Made by a program: the position numbers and the translations under genes | Notes under the pieces: generated by a model | What the model saw: the letters and a program-made list of their open reading frames with translations, nothing else | Told to the model about the DNA's origin: nothing | The model's database searches: none | Assembly: GCF_020194175.1 (NCBI RefSeq) | Contig: NZ_JADYVX010000016.1 | Span: 62,001-126,000 of the forward strand | Source of the DNA: Bradyrhizobium sp. BRP22 | Lineage (GTDB): Bacteria > Pseudomonadota > Alphaproteobacteria > Rhizobiales > Xanthobacteraceae | Direction of reading: 5' to 3' | Length of the DNA stretch: 64,000 nucleotides | Part shown: positions 41,919-52,488 of the stretch, piece by piece | Numbering within the stretch: position 1 is the first letter of the stretch | Layout: each line of letters begins with the position of its first letter

Positions 41919-43118
41919 ATGAAGCTTGCGCGCCCATCGGCCTGTTGCGGTTTGCACGATGGCGAGCGACCGGCCGCCACGCTCCTGTTGCGCGTCGCTT
42001 TTCTGCTGTTCGCCTTCGTCGGCTTAAGCGGCTGCGAGCAAAATACTTTCGTGCCACCGCCGCCGCCAAAGGTGGAAGTCGCCACTCCGGTGCAGCGCAG
42101 CATCACGCGTTTCCTGGAGACGACCGGCACCACTGCGCCGGTGAAGAGCGTTGACCTGGTGGCGCGCGTGCAGGGCTTCCTGCAGTCGATCGATTATCAG
42201 GACGGCACCTTCGTCAAGCAGGGCACCACGCTGTTCACCATCGAGCCCGAAACCTACAAGTTGAAGCTCGAGCAGGCGAAGGCGGCGGAGGCCGGCGCGC
42301 AGGCAACGCTGAAGCAGGCCGAGACCGATTACAGGCGGCAGGTCGACCTGGTGCAGCGCCAGGCTGTCTCGCAGGCGACACTGGATAGTTCGACGGCGAC
42401 GCGCGACAACGCCCAGGCCAGCCTGCAGCAGGCGCAAGCCAATACCCAGATCGCTGAAGTCAATTACGGCTACACCAATGTGGCGGCGCCGTTCGACGGC
42501 ATCGTCAGCGCGCATCTGGTCTCGGTCGGCGAACTCGTCGGCGTGTCCTCGCCGACCCAGCTTGCCACAATCGTCCAGCTCGACCCGATCTGGGTGAATT
42601 TCAACGTCAATGAACAGGACGTGCTGCGCATCCGCGAGGACGCGAGGCGGCGCGGCCTCACCGTCAACGAGATCAGGCAATTGCCGGTCGAGGTCGGCCT
42701 GCAGACCGAGACCGGCTACCCGCACAAGGGCAGGCTCGATTACATCTCACCGACCCTCAACCAGTCGACCGGCACGCTGGCGGTGCGCGGCATCCTGGAA
42801 AATCCGGAGCGCGTGCTGCTGCCCGGATTCTTCGTCCGCGTCCGCGTGCCCTATGACCAGCAGCAGGACGCGCTGCTGGTGCCCGATATCGCGCTGGGCA
42901 GCGATCAGGCCGGCCGCTATGTGCTCGTGGTCAACGGTGAGAACGTGGTCGAGCAGCGCAAGGTGCAGGCAGGACAGCTCGAAGGCGAGTTGCGCGTCAT
43001 CGACAGCGGGCTGAAGCCGGACGACCGCGTGGTGATCGCAGGTCTGCTGCGCGCGATCCCCGGCCAGAAGGTCGATCCGCAACTGCAGAAGATCGAAGCC
43101 TCCGCAGCGGCGAAATGA
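41919..43118 (+). CDS. RND efflux periplasmic adaptor lipoprotein (membrane fusion protein)
   Basis: Read from ATG 41919 the protein has 399 residues. It starts with a lipoprotein signal ending in LSGC (lipobox, Cys about residue 39), followed by a proline run. The HlyD/AcrA pattern follows: lipoyl half ARVQGFLQSIDYQDGTFVKQG, a coiled-coil hairpin from about 110 to 175 (KLEQAKAAEAGAQATLKQAE), second lipoyl half VAAPFDGIVSAHLVSVGELVG, and beta-barrel. It joins the RND pump encoded nine bases downstream to an outer-membrane channel not encoded here. Upstream (41758-41770) lies the palindrome CGAACGTCGTTCG. Confidence 0.9.
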   Translation: MKLARPSACCGLHDGERPAATLLLRVAFLLFAFVGLSGCEQNTFVPPPPPKVEVATPVQRSITRFLETTGTTAPVKSVDLVARVQGFLQSIDYQDGTFVKQGTTLFTIEPETYKLKLEQAKAAEAGAQATLKQAETDYRRQVDLVQRQAVSQATLDSSTATRDNAQASLQQAQANTQIAEVNYGYTNVAAPFDGIVSAHLVSVGELVGVSSPTQLATIVQLDPIWVNFNVNEQDVLRIREDARRRGLTVNEIRQLPVEVGLQTETGYPHKGRLDYISPTLNQSTGTLAVRGILENPERVLLPGFFVRVRVPYDQQQDALLVPDIALGSDQAGRYVLVVNGENVVEQRKVQAGQLEGELRVIDSGLKPDDRVVIAGLLRAIPGQKVDPQLQKIEASAAAK

Positions 43119-43127
43119 GGGGCCGCC

Positions 43128-46100
43128 ATGATCTCGAAATTCTTCATCGAGCGGCCGGTCCTTTCCAACGTCATCGCGATCCTGATGATCCTGATCGGTG
43201 GCGTGGCGCTGTTCAACCTGCCGGTCGCGCAATATCCGGACGTGGTGCCGCCGACCGTGCAGGTGACGACGCGCTATCCCGGCGCCTCCGCCAAGACCGT
43301 GATCGACACCGTGGCGCTGCCCATCGAACAGCAGGTCAACGGCGTCGAAGGCGCGCTCTACATGCAGTCCTATAGCGGCGCCGATGGCACCTATACGCTG
43401 ACGGTCACCTTCCAGATCGGCACCGATCTCAACTTCGCGCAGGTGCTGGTGCAGAACCGGGTCTCGAGCGCGCTGTCGCAATTGCCGCAATCGGTCCAGA
43501 GCCAAGGCGTCACGGTGCAGAAGCGGTCGACCTCGATCCTCCTGTTCGTGACGCTGACCTCGCCGAACAAGACCTATGACAGCCTGTTCCTCTCCAACTA
43601 CGCCACCATCAATGTCAGGGACGAGCTGTCGCGGCTGTCCGGCGTCGGCAACGTCACCGTGTTCGGCGCCGGCCAATATTCGATGCGGGTCTGGCTCGAT
43701 CCAAACCAGTTGCAGGCGCGCGATCTGGTACCGCAGGACGTCATCCAGGCGATCCAGCAGCAGAGCCAGCAGGTCACCGCCGGGCAGGTCGGCATGCCGC
43801 CGACGCCGCCCGGCCAGGCATTCCAATACACGCTGAACGTCGCCGGCAGGCTGGATGACAGGAGCCAGTTCGAGAACATCATCGTCAAGACCGGCAATGT
43901 CGGCGACGTCACGCGCGTGCGCGATGTCGGCTGGGTCGAGCTTGGCGCCCAGACCTACAGCCAGGTCTTTTCGCTCAACAACAAGCCGGCCACCGGCATC
44001 GGCGTGTTTCTGTCGCCCGGCGCCAACGCCCTCGAGGTCAAGAAGGCGGTAGAGACAAAGATGGCGGAACTGGCCAGGCAGTTTCCGCAGGACATCAGAT
44101 ACGACACGCCGTTCGATACCACCATCTTCGTCCAGGCTTCGATCGAGGAGGTCTACAAGACGCTGATCGAGGCCGGCCTGCTGGTGCTGGTCGTGATCCT
44201 CGTGTTCCTGCAGGACTGGCGCGCGATGCTGGTGCCGGCGACCACCGTGCCGGTGACCATCATTGGCGCATTCGCGGCGATGGCGGCGCTCGGCTTCTCC
44301 ATCAACCTCTCGACGCTGTTTGCGATCGTGCTGGCGATCGGCATCGTGGTCGACGACGCCATCGTCGTGGTCGAGGGCGCCGCGCACAATATCGAGCGCG
44401 GCCTCTCCGGCCATGACGCGGCGATCAAGGCGATGGACGAACTGTTCGCGCCGATCGTCGGCATCACGCTGGTGCTGATCTCGGTGTTCCTGCCGGCGGC
44501 GTTTCTGCCTGGTCTCACGGGGCGGATGTATGCGCAGTTCGCGCTGGTGATCGCCGCGACCGCGCTGCTCAGCGCCGTCAATGCCGCGACCTTGAAGCCG
44601 ACGCAATGCGCGCTGTGGCTGCGGCCGCCGGTGCCGCCCGAGCAGCGCAATTTCTTCTACCGGGGATTCAATGCTGTCTACGAGCGGCTCGAGCGCGGTT
44701 ATGCGCGGCTGATCAGCGGCCTCGTCCGGCATAGCAACATCTCGGTTGTGGCTGCGCTGATCCTGATCGGGATTGCCGGCTATGGGCTGTCCCGGGTGCC
44801 GACCGGCTTCATCCCGATCGAGGACCAGGGCTATCTCCTGGCTGCGGTGCAATTGCCCGACGGCGCGGCGCTCGACCGTACCCAGCGCGTGCTTGAAAGG
44901 ATCAGCGAGATAGCCCGCAAGGCGCCCGGCGTGCAGCAGGTTGTCTCCATTGCCGGCATCTCCGCGCTCGACAACAGTTCGAGCCTGGCGAATGCCGGCG
45001 TCGCTTACCTGATTCTGAAGGATTGGAGCCAGCGCGGGGCTGGCGAGGATTTGCGCTCATTGGTGTTCGGGCTGAACGACAAGTTCAATGAGATCGAGGA
45101 GGCGCGCATCCTGGTGATTCCGCCGCCGCCCATTCAAGGCATCGGCAATGCCGCGGGTTTCGCCATGCAGGTCGAACTGCGCGACGGCAATGCCGATTAC
45201 GCCAAGCTGCAGGCGATCACCGGCGCCGTTGTCGCCAATGCGCAGACCCAGAGCGCGCTGCAGCGCGTCAGTTCGTCCTTCCGCTCCATGGTGCCGCAAT
45301 ACGACGTCGAGGTCGACCGGACCAAGACCCAGACGTTGAACGTCACGACGGACCAGATCTTCTCGACGCTATCGTCCTATCTCGGCGCAAGCTACGTCAA
45401 CCAGTTCAACAAGTTCGGCCGCACCTTCCAGGTCTATGTTCAGGCGGACTCGAAATTCCGCCTGAACCTGCGCGATATCCAGAACCTGATGGTGCGCAAC
45501 AGCCAGGGCGAGATGATCCCGCTCGGCACCGTCGCCACGATCACGCCATCGGTCGGGCCATCTCTGATCAGTCTCTACAACCTCTATCCCTCCGCCTCCA
45601 TCATCGGTCTGCCGGCGCAGGGCTACAGCTCGGGACAGTCGATGGCGCTGATGGAGCAGATCGCCGCGAAGACGCTGCCGCCGGGCGCGGGCTATGAATG
45701 GACGGCGATGTCGTATCAGGAAAAGGCGGTCAGCAATCAGCTCTATTACGTGTTCGGCCTCGCTCTGCTGCTGGTTTATCTCGTGCTCGCCGGCCAATAT
45801 GAGAGCTGGTACGCGCCGATCTCGGTGATCCTCGCCGTGCCGCTGTCCTTGCTCGGTCCGATGCTGGTGCTGTCGGGCTTGCGGATCGACAACAACCTCT
45901 ACACCCAGATCGGCATCATCCTGTTGATCGCGCTGTCGGCGAAGAACGCGATCCTGATCGTCGAGGTCGCGCTCGAGCATCACGTGCGCAATCGCGAGCC
46001 GCTGGTCGAATCCGCAATCGCTGCAGCGCGCGCCAGATTCCGCCCGATCGTGATGACATCCTTCGCCTTCATCCTCGGCGTGGTGCCGCTGGTGCTCGCG

Positions 46101-46298
46101 ACCGGCGCCGGCGCCAATGCACGAAAGTCGATCGGCATCACCGTGTTCTCCGGCATGATCGCCTCGACCTGCCTCGCCGTGCTGTTCGTGCCCGCGTTCT
46201 TCGTGGTGGTGCAGCGCTTCGAGAACTGGCGCAAGTCGCGCAAGGCAAAGACGCCGGAGACGCAGACCGTGACGCAAACACCAGGTGTCGCGCCGTAG
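43128..46298 (+). CDS. RND multidrug efflux permease (HAE1 family)
   Basis: This 1056-residue protein has full AcrB/MexB length. Features are the amphipathic N-terminus MISKFFIERPVLSNVIAILM, the periplasmic porter loops, and the proton-relay aspartates of helix 4 in AIVLAIGIVVDDAIVVVEG. The second half repeats the fold, with an RIDNNLYTQIGIILLIALSAKNAILIVE helix that includes the conserved Lys. It exports hydrophobic or amphiphilic compounds with the adaptor encoded upstream. No TetR or OprM gene is adjacent. Confidence 0.95.
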   Translation: MISKFFIERPVLSNVIAILMILIGGVALFNLPVAQYPDVVPPTVQVTTRYPGASAKTVIDTVALPIEQQVNGVEGALYMQSYSGADGTYTLTVTFQIGTDLNFAQVLVQNRVSSALSQLPQSVQSQGVTVQKRSTSILLFVTLTSPNKTYDSLFLSNYATINVRDELSRLSGVGNVTVFGAGQYSMRVWLDPNQLQARDLVPQDVIQAIQQQSQQVTAGQVGMPPTPPGQAFQYTLNVAGRLDDRSQFENIIVKTGNVGDVTRVRDVGWVELGAQTYSQVFSLNNKPATGIGVFLSPGANALEVKKAVETKMAELARQFPQDIRYDTPFDTTIFVQASIEEVYKTLIEAGLLVLVVILVFLQDWRAMLVPATTVPVTIIGAFAAMAALGFSINLSTLFAIVLAIGIVVDDAIVVVEGAAHNIERGLSGHDAAIKAMDELFAPIVGITLVLISVFLPAAFLPGLTGRMYAQFALVIAATALLSAVNAATLKPTQCALWLRPPVPPEQRNFFYRGFNAVYERLERGYARLISGLVRHSNISVVAALILIGIAGYGLSRVPTGFIPIEDQGYLLAAVQLPDGAALDRTQRVLERISEIARKAPGVQQVVSIAGISALDNSSSLANAGVAYLILKDWSQRGAGEDLRSLVFGLNDKFNEIEEARILVIPPPPIQGIGNAAGFAMQVELRDGNADYAKLQAITGAVVANAQTQSALQRVSSSFRSMVPQYDVEVDRTKTQTLNVTTDQIFSTLSSYLGASYVNQFNKFGRTFQVYVQADSKFRLNLRDIQNLMVRNSQGEMIPLGTVATITPSVGPSLISLYNLYPSASIIGLPAQGYSSGQSMALMEQIAAKTLPPGAGYEWTAMSYQEKAVSNQLYYVFGLALLLVYLVLAGQYESWYAPISVILAVPLSLLGPMLVLSGLRIDNNLYTQIGIILLIALSAKNAILIVEVALEHHVRNREPLVESAIAAARARFRPIVMTSFAFILGVVPLVLATGAGANARKSIGITVFSGMIASTCLAVLFVPAFFVVVQRFENWRKSRKAKTPETQTVTQTPGVAP

Positions 46299-46311
46299 GA
46301 GACCCTATCCC

Positions 46312-46436
46312 CCGTCGTCCCGGGCTTGACCGGGACCCATAACCACAGGCCTTTGTTGTATGCTCCGCCGCAACCGCTTGCTCGCGCCACAACGCCTGCC
46401 TGTGGTTATGGGTCCCGGCGTTCGCCGGGACGACGG
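46312..46436. repeat. Long palindromic repeat (CCGTCGTCCCGG type)
   Basis: Arms CCGTCGTCCCGG and CCGGGACGACGG plus GGGACCCATAACCACAGGC and GCCTGTGGTTATGGGTCCC are inverted around a middle of about 50 bases. It lies between the convergent RND and oxidoreductase genes and would form a strong bidirectional hairpin. Confidence 0.85.
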
Positions 46437-46450
46437 CTATATGCTTAAAC

Positions 46451-47452
<1,002 letters not shown>

Positions 47453-47665
47453 GATGTTCTCCCCTCTTTGTTCAATCCGGATGCAACCGAGCGCTCGCTA
47501 CGTGTTCAATTGCATAGATTGTGCGCTGTGCATGACGCTATTCCTCGCGTGTCAATTCTACAACTGGAACATTCATCGATGCGCGTACAGGTCGAAACCG
47601 TGTTGCGCCGGTGCGTAAATCTGCCACACTCCGTCGCTTGCCGGGTGACTTACGGGAGTAGGAGC

Positions 47666-48955
47666 ATGTCGAGCAGGTTTACGCAGTACATTCTCATCGC
47701 GATGGCGCTTGGCATCGTGATGGGGGCCTTGGTCTACAACTTCCTGCCCGATAGCCGGGCGGAGATCGCAGCCGACGTAAACCTGATCGCGATGCTGTTC
47801 CTGCGATTGATCAAGATGATCATCGCGCCGCTGGTGTTCGCGACATTGGTCGGCGGCATCGCGCATATGGGCTCCGGTGCGCGGCTTGGGCGCATTTTCG
47901 CGAAGACCATGGGCTGGTTCGTCAGCGCCTCCTTCATCTCGCTGCTGCTCGGCCTCGTGATGGTCAACCTGCTGCAGCCCGGCGCCAACTTTCCGGGCAC
48001 GCTGCCCGACAAGGGGCAGTCGACCGGCCTGCCGGTCTCGGCCTTCTCCTTTGAGAAATTCCTGATCCATTTGGTGCCGACCTCGATCGCGAACGCGATG
48101 GCGCAGAACGAGATCCTGCAGATCGTGGTGTTCGCGGTGTTCTTCGCGGTCGCGCTCGGCGCGATGCCGGAGCGGGCGAAGCCGATCATGGCCCTGATCG
48201 ACGATCTCGCCCATATCATGCTGAAAGTCACGAGCTATGTGATGCTGTTCGCGCCGCTTGCGGTGTGGGCCGCGATCATGGCCACCGTGTCGAAGAACGG
48301 ACTTGGCGTGCTCTGGAAGCTCGTCGTGTTCATGGGCGGCTTCTACGTTTCGCTCCTCATCCTGTGGGCGATCCTGATCATCGTCGGTTTCATCGTGATC
48401 GGGCCGCGCTACAGCCATCTGCTGCGCCTGATCCGCGAGCCACTGATGATCGCGTTCTCGACCGCCTCGTCGGAAGCCGCCTATCCGAAGACGCTGGAAG
48501 GATTGAATCGCTTCGGCGCCTCGCCGCGGATCTCGGCCTTCGTGCTGCCGCTCGGCTATTCCTTCAATCTCGACGGCACGATGATGTACTGCACCTTTGC
48601 CAGCGTCTTCATCGCGCAGACCTATCATATCGACATGCCACTCGGCACCCAGCTCGCGATGCTGGCGACCTTGATGATCACCTCCAAGGGCGTCGCCGGC
48701 GTGCCGCGCGCGTCCCTCGTCGTGATCGCCTCGACGCTCAGCCAGTTCGGCATTCCCGAGGCGGGCCTGTTGATGATCATGGGCATCGACACCTTCCTCG
48801 ACATGGGCCGCAGCGCCACCAACGTGATCGGCAACTCGCTCGCCACCTCCGTGGTCGCGAAGTGGGAAGGCGAATTGAAGGAGGAGCACGAACTCGGGCC
48901 TGATGACGCCGTGCCGTCCGATGCGGTGCCGGGTGACGCGGTTCCGGCGCATTGA
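47666..48955 (+). CDS. Dicarboxylate/amino acid:cation symporter (DctA/GltP family)
   Basis: This 429-residue protein starts at ATG 47666 after GGGAGTAGGAGC. It has the family core: a serine-rich reentrant hairpin (IAFSTASSEAAYPKTLE near residue 265), FVLPLGYSFNLDGTMMY and a helix 8 with MGIDTFLDMGRSATNVIGN. The aspartates in this last motif bind substrate and cation. Substrates are C4-dicarboxylates or glutamate/aspartate. The tail (residues 412-429) is a DAVP-type repeat. The region upstream shows no clear sigma-54 site. It is followed 12 bases later by an amino-acid-type binding-protein gene. Confidence 0.92.
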   Translation: MSSRFTQYILIAMALGIVMGALVYNFLPDSRAEIAADVNLIAMLFLRLIKMIIAPLVFATLVGGIAHMGSGARLGRIFAKTMGWFVSASFISLLLGLVMVNLLQPGANFPGTLPDKGQSTGLPVSAFSFEKFLIHLVPTSIANAMAQNEILQIVVFAVFFAVALGAMPERAKPIMALIDDLAHIMLKVTSYVMLFAPLAVWAAIMATVSKNGLGVLWKLVVFMGGFYVSLLILWAILIIVGFIVIGPRYSHLLRLIREPLMIAFSTASSEAAYPKTLEGLNRFGASPRISAFVLPLGYSFNLDGTMMYCTFASVFIAQTYHIDMPLGTQLAMLATLMITSKGVAGVPRASLVVIASTLSQFGIPEAGLLMIMGIDTFLDMGRSATNVIGNSLATSVVAKWEGELKEEHELGPDDAVPSDAVPGDAVPAH

Positions 48956-48967
48956 CGGGAGAGCTGC

Positions 48968-49894
48968 ATGCATCAGCCCCCAAAAGAGGCGATATGGGGC
49001 AGCGGCCTGCTGCTGGCAGCATGTCTGCTGGCAATGCCGGCCGCCGCCCAGACGGCGAGCGAGGGGCTTAGCCCGACGCTCGCCAATATCAAGAACACGC
49101 ATGCGGTGCGGCTCGGCTACCGCGAGAGCTCGCCGCCGTTTTCTTTCCTCGACCATTCCAATCGGCCGATCGGCTACAGCCTCGAACTGTGCGAGGCGAT
49201 CGTGGAGGAGATCGGCGTCGAGGTCGACGATGCCAATCTCAGGATCGACTATGTCAAGGTGACTTCCGACGACCGCATTCCCGCGATCGTGCAGGGCAAG
49301 ATCGATCTCGAATGCGGGTCGACCACGGCGAATGCCGAGCGGGCCAGGCAGGTTGCATTCTCGCCTTTGATCTTCGTCGCCGGTACCAAATTGATGGTGC
49401 CGAAGACCTCCGCGGTCTCGGCAGTGACCGATCTGAAGGGCAAGACCGTGGTGGTGACCAAGGGCACCACCAACGAGCAGGCCATGCACAATGTCGACAG
49501 GAAGTTCTCGCTCGGGCTGAACATCGTGACGTCGCCCGACCATGAGCAGTCCTATCAGATGCTGGCCGAGGGCAGGGCGGATGCATTCGCGACCGACGAC
49601 ATCCTGCTCTACGGACTGATCGCAAGGCACAAGTCACAGGACAAGCTCCGCGTGGTCGGCGATTATCTGTCGTACGATCCCTACGGCATCATGTACCGCA
49701 AGGGCGAGCCGCAATTGAAGGACGTGGTCGAGCGCACCTTCCGCAAGCTCGGCTCTGGCCGCGATCTGATTCCGCTCTACAACAAATGGTTCGTGGCGCG
49801 GCTTCCGACCGGCGAGCGCCTCAACGTCGCGATCTCGCCGCAACTCGAAGAGGCCTTCAAGGCGCTGGATGATAGCGAGGGGACGAGCAATTAG
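48968..49894 (+). CDS. Amino-acid ABC transporter-type substrate-binding protein
   Basis: This 308-residue protein has a signal peptide (LLLAACLLAMPAAAQTA, cleavage near residue 28). It has the GltI/FliY fold: HAVRLGYRESSPPFSFLD, DRIPAIVQGKIDLECGSTTANAERA and LKGKTVVVTKGTTNEQA. The arrangement matches glutamate/aspartate-binding GltI. No ABC permease or ATPase is adjacent; instead it follows the DctA-type symporter, so the two may serve the same dicarboxylic amino acids. Confidence 0.9.
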   Translation: MHQPPKEAIWGSGLLLAACLLAMPAAAQTASEGLSPTLANIKNTHAVRLGYRESSPPFSFLDHSNRPIGYSLELCEAIVEEIGVEVDDANLRIDYVKVTSDDRIPAIVQGKIDLECGSTTANAERARQVAFSPLIFVAGTKLMVPKTSAVSAVTDLKGKTVVVTKGTTNEQAMHNVDRKFSLGLNIVTSPDHEQSYQMLAEGRADAFATDDILLYGLIARHKSQDKLRVVGDYLSYDPYGIMYRKGEPQLKDVVERTFRKLGSGRDLIPLYNKWFVARLPTGERLNVAISPQLEEAFKALDDSEGTSN

Positions 49895-49911
49895 ATTGGT
49901 CCGGCGAAAAA

Positions 49912-49991
49912 GTAGGGCGGGCAAAGCGAAGCGTCCCCACCATCAAGCACTCCGCTCGTGATGGTGGGCACGCTTCGCTTTGCCAGCCTAC
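49912..49991. repeat. Palindromic repeat (GTAGGGCGGGCAAAGCGAAGC type)
   Basis: GTAGGGCGGGCAAAGCGAAG on the left is mirrored by CTTCGCTTTGCCAGCCTAC on the right, with CCCACCATCA and TGATGGTGGG as inner arms. It follows the binding-protein gene and could terminate transcription. This wording recurs in Bradyrhizobium genomes. Confidence 0.8.
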
Positions 49992-50033
49992 GGCACTGAC
50001 GCGGAAGAGAGAGCAGCGCACTCCAACCTGTCC

Positions 50034-50137
50034 CCTCACCCTGAGGAGGCCGCAGAGCGGCCGTCTCGAAGGGCGAGGCCACCGGCGGGGCCTCATGGTT
50101 CGAGACGCGCGTTCCGTGCTCCTCACCATGAGGGTCT
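50034..50137. repeat. Palindromic repeat (CCTCACCCTGAGGAGGCC type)
   Basis: The block CCTCACCCTGAGGAG with GTCTCGAAGG is mirrored by GGTTCGAGACGCGC and CTCCTCACCATGAGGG. It separates the ATP-grasp gene's end from the preceding repeat. It is a typical intergenic repeat of this genus; I see no gene in 49895-50158. Confidence 0.75.
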
Positions 50138-50158
50138 CACAGTGTCACTGCCGCCTCG

Positions 50159-51175
50159 CTACGCGAACACCCTGTCCAGCGCCGCTTCATACGCGGCATA
50201 AACCAGCTCCGGGTGCGAGCGGCTCAGCGCTTCCATCTTCACTCCGGCGTTGATTTCGAGGATCCGCCAGGTGCCACCGGTGCGTACGACATCGATCGAG
50301 CCGAAGCGGATGCCGATCGCCCGGGCGGCCTTGATTGCGATCTCGATGCAGGCGTCGCGCGTCTCGCCGTGCTTCAGCAATACCGGCCGCGCGCCGAAAT
50401 CCAGGTTGTGACGCCAGTTGAGGATGCGCCGTTCGCCTGCCGGGACGATCGCGTCGAGGCCGCCGCGGCCGAGCTCGGCAATCAGGCCTGATAGCACCGC
50501 CGATCGCCGCCCGGCAGGTGTGGCCGCGAGCGCAAGCTCGATCAGCGAATGGCTGCCGTCGCCGATCACGAACGGGCGCTCCTTGCTGTAGACGACGACA
50601 GGGAGATCATCGACCAGGACGACACGGACCTCGTCCTCGATCTCGACATAGGGCGAAATGGCCAGGCTCGGATAGACCGCCAGAATCCTGCCGACCGCGA
50701 GTTCGAGGGCGAGCCTTGTCGTCACCCGGACGACGCCGTCGCCCGACGTTCCTTCGTTCGGCTTGACGACGAGTCCCGTGGGATGCTCGGCCAGCAGCCG
50801 CAGCATCGTTTCCCAGGAGCCGGACGCCGGCGCATAGGCCGCAAGTTTCGGCCCCAGGAACAGGGTGTGGGGGATGCAGGGCACGCCGAAACACTGCAGA
50901 ACCTCGGCGGTCGCCGCCTTGTCATTGGCGATCTGGTGCGCGGCCGCGCTGTTCAGCCCGACGTCATAGCCGAAGGCGAGGTGCCGCCGCTCGCCCCGCT
51001 GCATCACGATCAGCCAGCCATCCGACTTCACCTCGACCGTAATCCTACGGGCAAGACAGTATTTCGCGACCGCGTCGACGAAGATCCGCTGGCTGCTTGG
51101 GATCGCCAAGTCGATTTTTCCTCTCTCGGTGGCCTGTTGTGGAATTAATTGCTCGATCGGCGTCGTTTCCGGCAA
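50159..51175 (-). CDS. ATP-grasp family protein (cyanophycin synthetase/glutathione-synthetase-like)
   Basis: This 338-residue protein shows the ATP-grasp order: NDKAATAEVLQCFGVPCIP, the lysine loop GLVVKPNEGTSGDGVVRVT (about residues 135-152), DEVRVVLVDDLPVVVYSKERP and the metal site WRILEINAGVKMEAL near residue 310. These resemble the ATP-grasp half of cyanophycin synthetase and RimK-like ligases, which couple a carboxylate to an amine. The only plausible start is TTG 51175, without a clear ribosome site, so the N-terminus is uncertain. It stands alone; the product is unknown. Confidence 0.75.
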   Translation of the reverse strand: MPETTPIEQLIPQQATERGKIDLAIPSSQRIFVDAVAKYCLARRITVEVKSDGWLIVMQRGERRHLAFGYDVGLNSAAAHQIANDKAATAEVLQCFGVPCIPHTLFLGPKLAAYAPASGSWETMLRLLAEHPTGLVVKPNEGTSGDGVVRVTTRLALELAVGRILAVYPSLAISPYVEIEDEVRVVLVDDLPVVVYSKERPFVIGDGSHSLIELALAATPAGRRSAVLSGLIAELGRGGLDAIVPAGERRILNWRHNLDFGARPVLLKHGETRDACIEIAIKAARAIGIRFGSIDVVRTGGTWRILEINAGVKMEALSRSHPELVYAAYEAALDRVFA

Positions 51176-51400
51176 GTTAATTGCGCCGCGGCGGAAACCT
51201 TAACAACGATGTTTTGAACCATTCTGCGAAATCAATCGACAGCCATGCCGAGTTCGCAATTGCACAATGGATGAATTCCATTATGTGTGTCAGCGGCGCG
51301 ACGGCAGGCGGGCTCCTCCTTGATGTCGGTCACTTTCGTGCGGTCGATCCGCCGCTAGATCGACTTCGTTTATGTAAGGTCAATCGGAAAAACCAGACAC

Positions 51401-52174
51401 ATGAGCGCGTTCTATCGAGAGAAGGTACTTTCTGTTCGTCACTGGACCGATACGCTTTTCAGCTTCCGAGCCACCCGCGATACGGGTTTCCGCTTCCAGA
51501 ACGGCCAGTTCGCCATGATCGGTCTCGAGATCGATGGCCGGCCGCTGCTGCGCGCCTATTCGATGGCGAGCGCCAATCACGAGGAAGAGCTCGAGTTCTT
51601 CTCGATCAAGGTTCAGGACGGGCCGCTGACCTCCAAGCTGCAGAAGATCCGGGAAGGCGACACCATCCTGGTCGGCCGCAAGGCGACCGGCACGCTGATC
51701 ACCGACAATCTCATCCCCGGGAAGCGGTTGATGCTGCTGTCGACCGGCACCGGCCTCGCGCCCTTTGCGAGCCTGATCAAGGACCCCGAAGTCTACGACC
51801 GCTACGACACCATCGTGCTGGTCCATGGCTGCCGCCAAGTGGCCGAGCTTGCCTATGGCGAGGAGCTGGTCGCCAATCTGCGTGACGACGAATTGTTCGG
51901 TCCGCTGCTCGCCGAGAAGCTGCTCTATTATCCGACTGTGACGCGCGAGCCGTTCCGCAACCGTGGCCGCATCACCGACCTGATCACGTCGGACCAGCTC
52001 TTCAACGACATCCACCAGGCGCCGCTCGATCTCGAGACCGACCGCATCATGATGTGCGGCAGCCCGGCGATGCTGGAAGACCTGCGCAAGCTGTTCGAGA
52101 GCCGCGGCTTCACCGAAGGCAACCACAGCTCGCCTGGTCATTTCGTGATCGAAAAGGCCTTCGTCGAGCGCTGA
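51401..52174 (+). CDS. fpr: Ferredoxin--NADP+ reductase
   Basis: This 257-residue protein matches bacterial Fpr (subclass I/II, about 258 residues). The FAD-binding RAYSMASANHEEELEFF (about residues 50-66) and NADP site LLSTGTGLAPFASLIKD (about 110-126) are present, and the C-terminus ends VIEKAFVER as in proteobacterial Fprs. It exchanges electrons between NADPH and ferredoxin/flavodoxin and is often induced by oxidative or iron stress. No partner gene is adjacent. Confidence 0.93.
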   Translation: MSAFYREKVLSVRHWTDTLFSFRATRDTGFRFQNGQFAMIGLEIDGRPLLRAYSMASANHEEELEFFSIKVQDGPLTSKLQKIREGDTILVGRKATGTLITDNLIPGKRLMLLSTGTGLAPFASLIKDPEVYDRYDTIVLVHGCRQVAELAYGEELVANLRDDELFGPLLAEKLLYYPTVTREPFRNRGRITDLITSDQLFNDIHQAPLDLETDRIMMCGSPAMLEDLRKLFESRGFTEGNHSSPGHFVIEKAFVER

Positions 52175-52488
52175 TCGGCGTCGGTTTTTCAGCCAACTCT
52201 CTCCTGCGTCATTCCGGGGTGCGCGCAGCGCGAGCCCGGAATCCATTTCTCCGCCGGCGTTTGCGGCCCGATGGATTCCGGGCCCATCGCTGCGCGATGT
52301 CCCGGAATGACGGCGGAGAGCGGCCGCGTTCTCCTTCGTTGCAGCGCAATACACTCCCCCGGATCGTGTAGCGTCGGTGTCACATCTGTGAACCCGAACG
52401 CCCATTATACCGTATGGTGGACGGGGCGGGATGGAATAGGCTCCCCCGCTCGCCAATAACGACCCGCCCGGGTCCGCTGAGGGGTTTC
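52175..52488. other. Intergenic region with one palindromic repeat
   Basis: This 314-base gap has no gene. Most of it is the repeat at 52207-52312. The rest (52313-52488) likely holds the promoter of the glutamate-synthase-like gene; no specific site can be named. A GAGGGG ribosome site precedes ATG 52489. Confidence 0.6.
52207..52312. repeat. Palindromic repeat (CGTCATTCCGGG type), second copy
   Basis: Ends CGTCATTCCGGGG and CCCGGAATGACG are inverted, with GGAATCCAT and ATGGATTCC as inner arms. It belongs to the same family as 32557-32638, with a different middle. Confidence 0.8.

Noticed and set aside
42747..44852. Minus-strand open frame of about 700 codons opposite the RND genes
   Set aside because: Composition dominated by His, Arg and Gln; fully explained by codon bias of the RND permease gene.
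47453..47665. Possible sigma-54 promoter upstream of the dctA-like gene (TGCCAC ... TTGC)
   Set aside because: The spacing between the two elements is eight bases rather than five and the -24 GG is missing.
47573..49630. Minus-strand open frame of about 685 codons opposite dctA and the binding protein
   Set aside because: Antisense shadow of two well-recognised genes.
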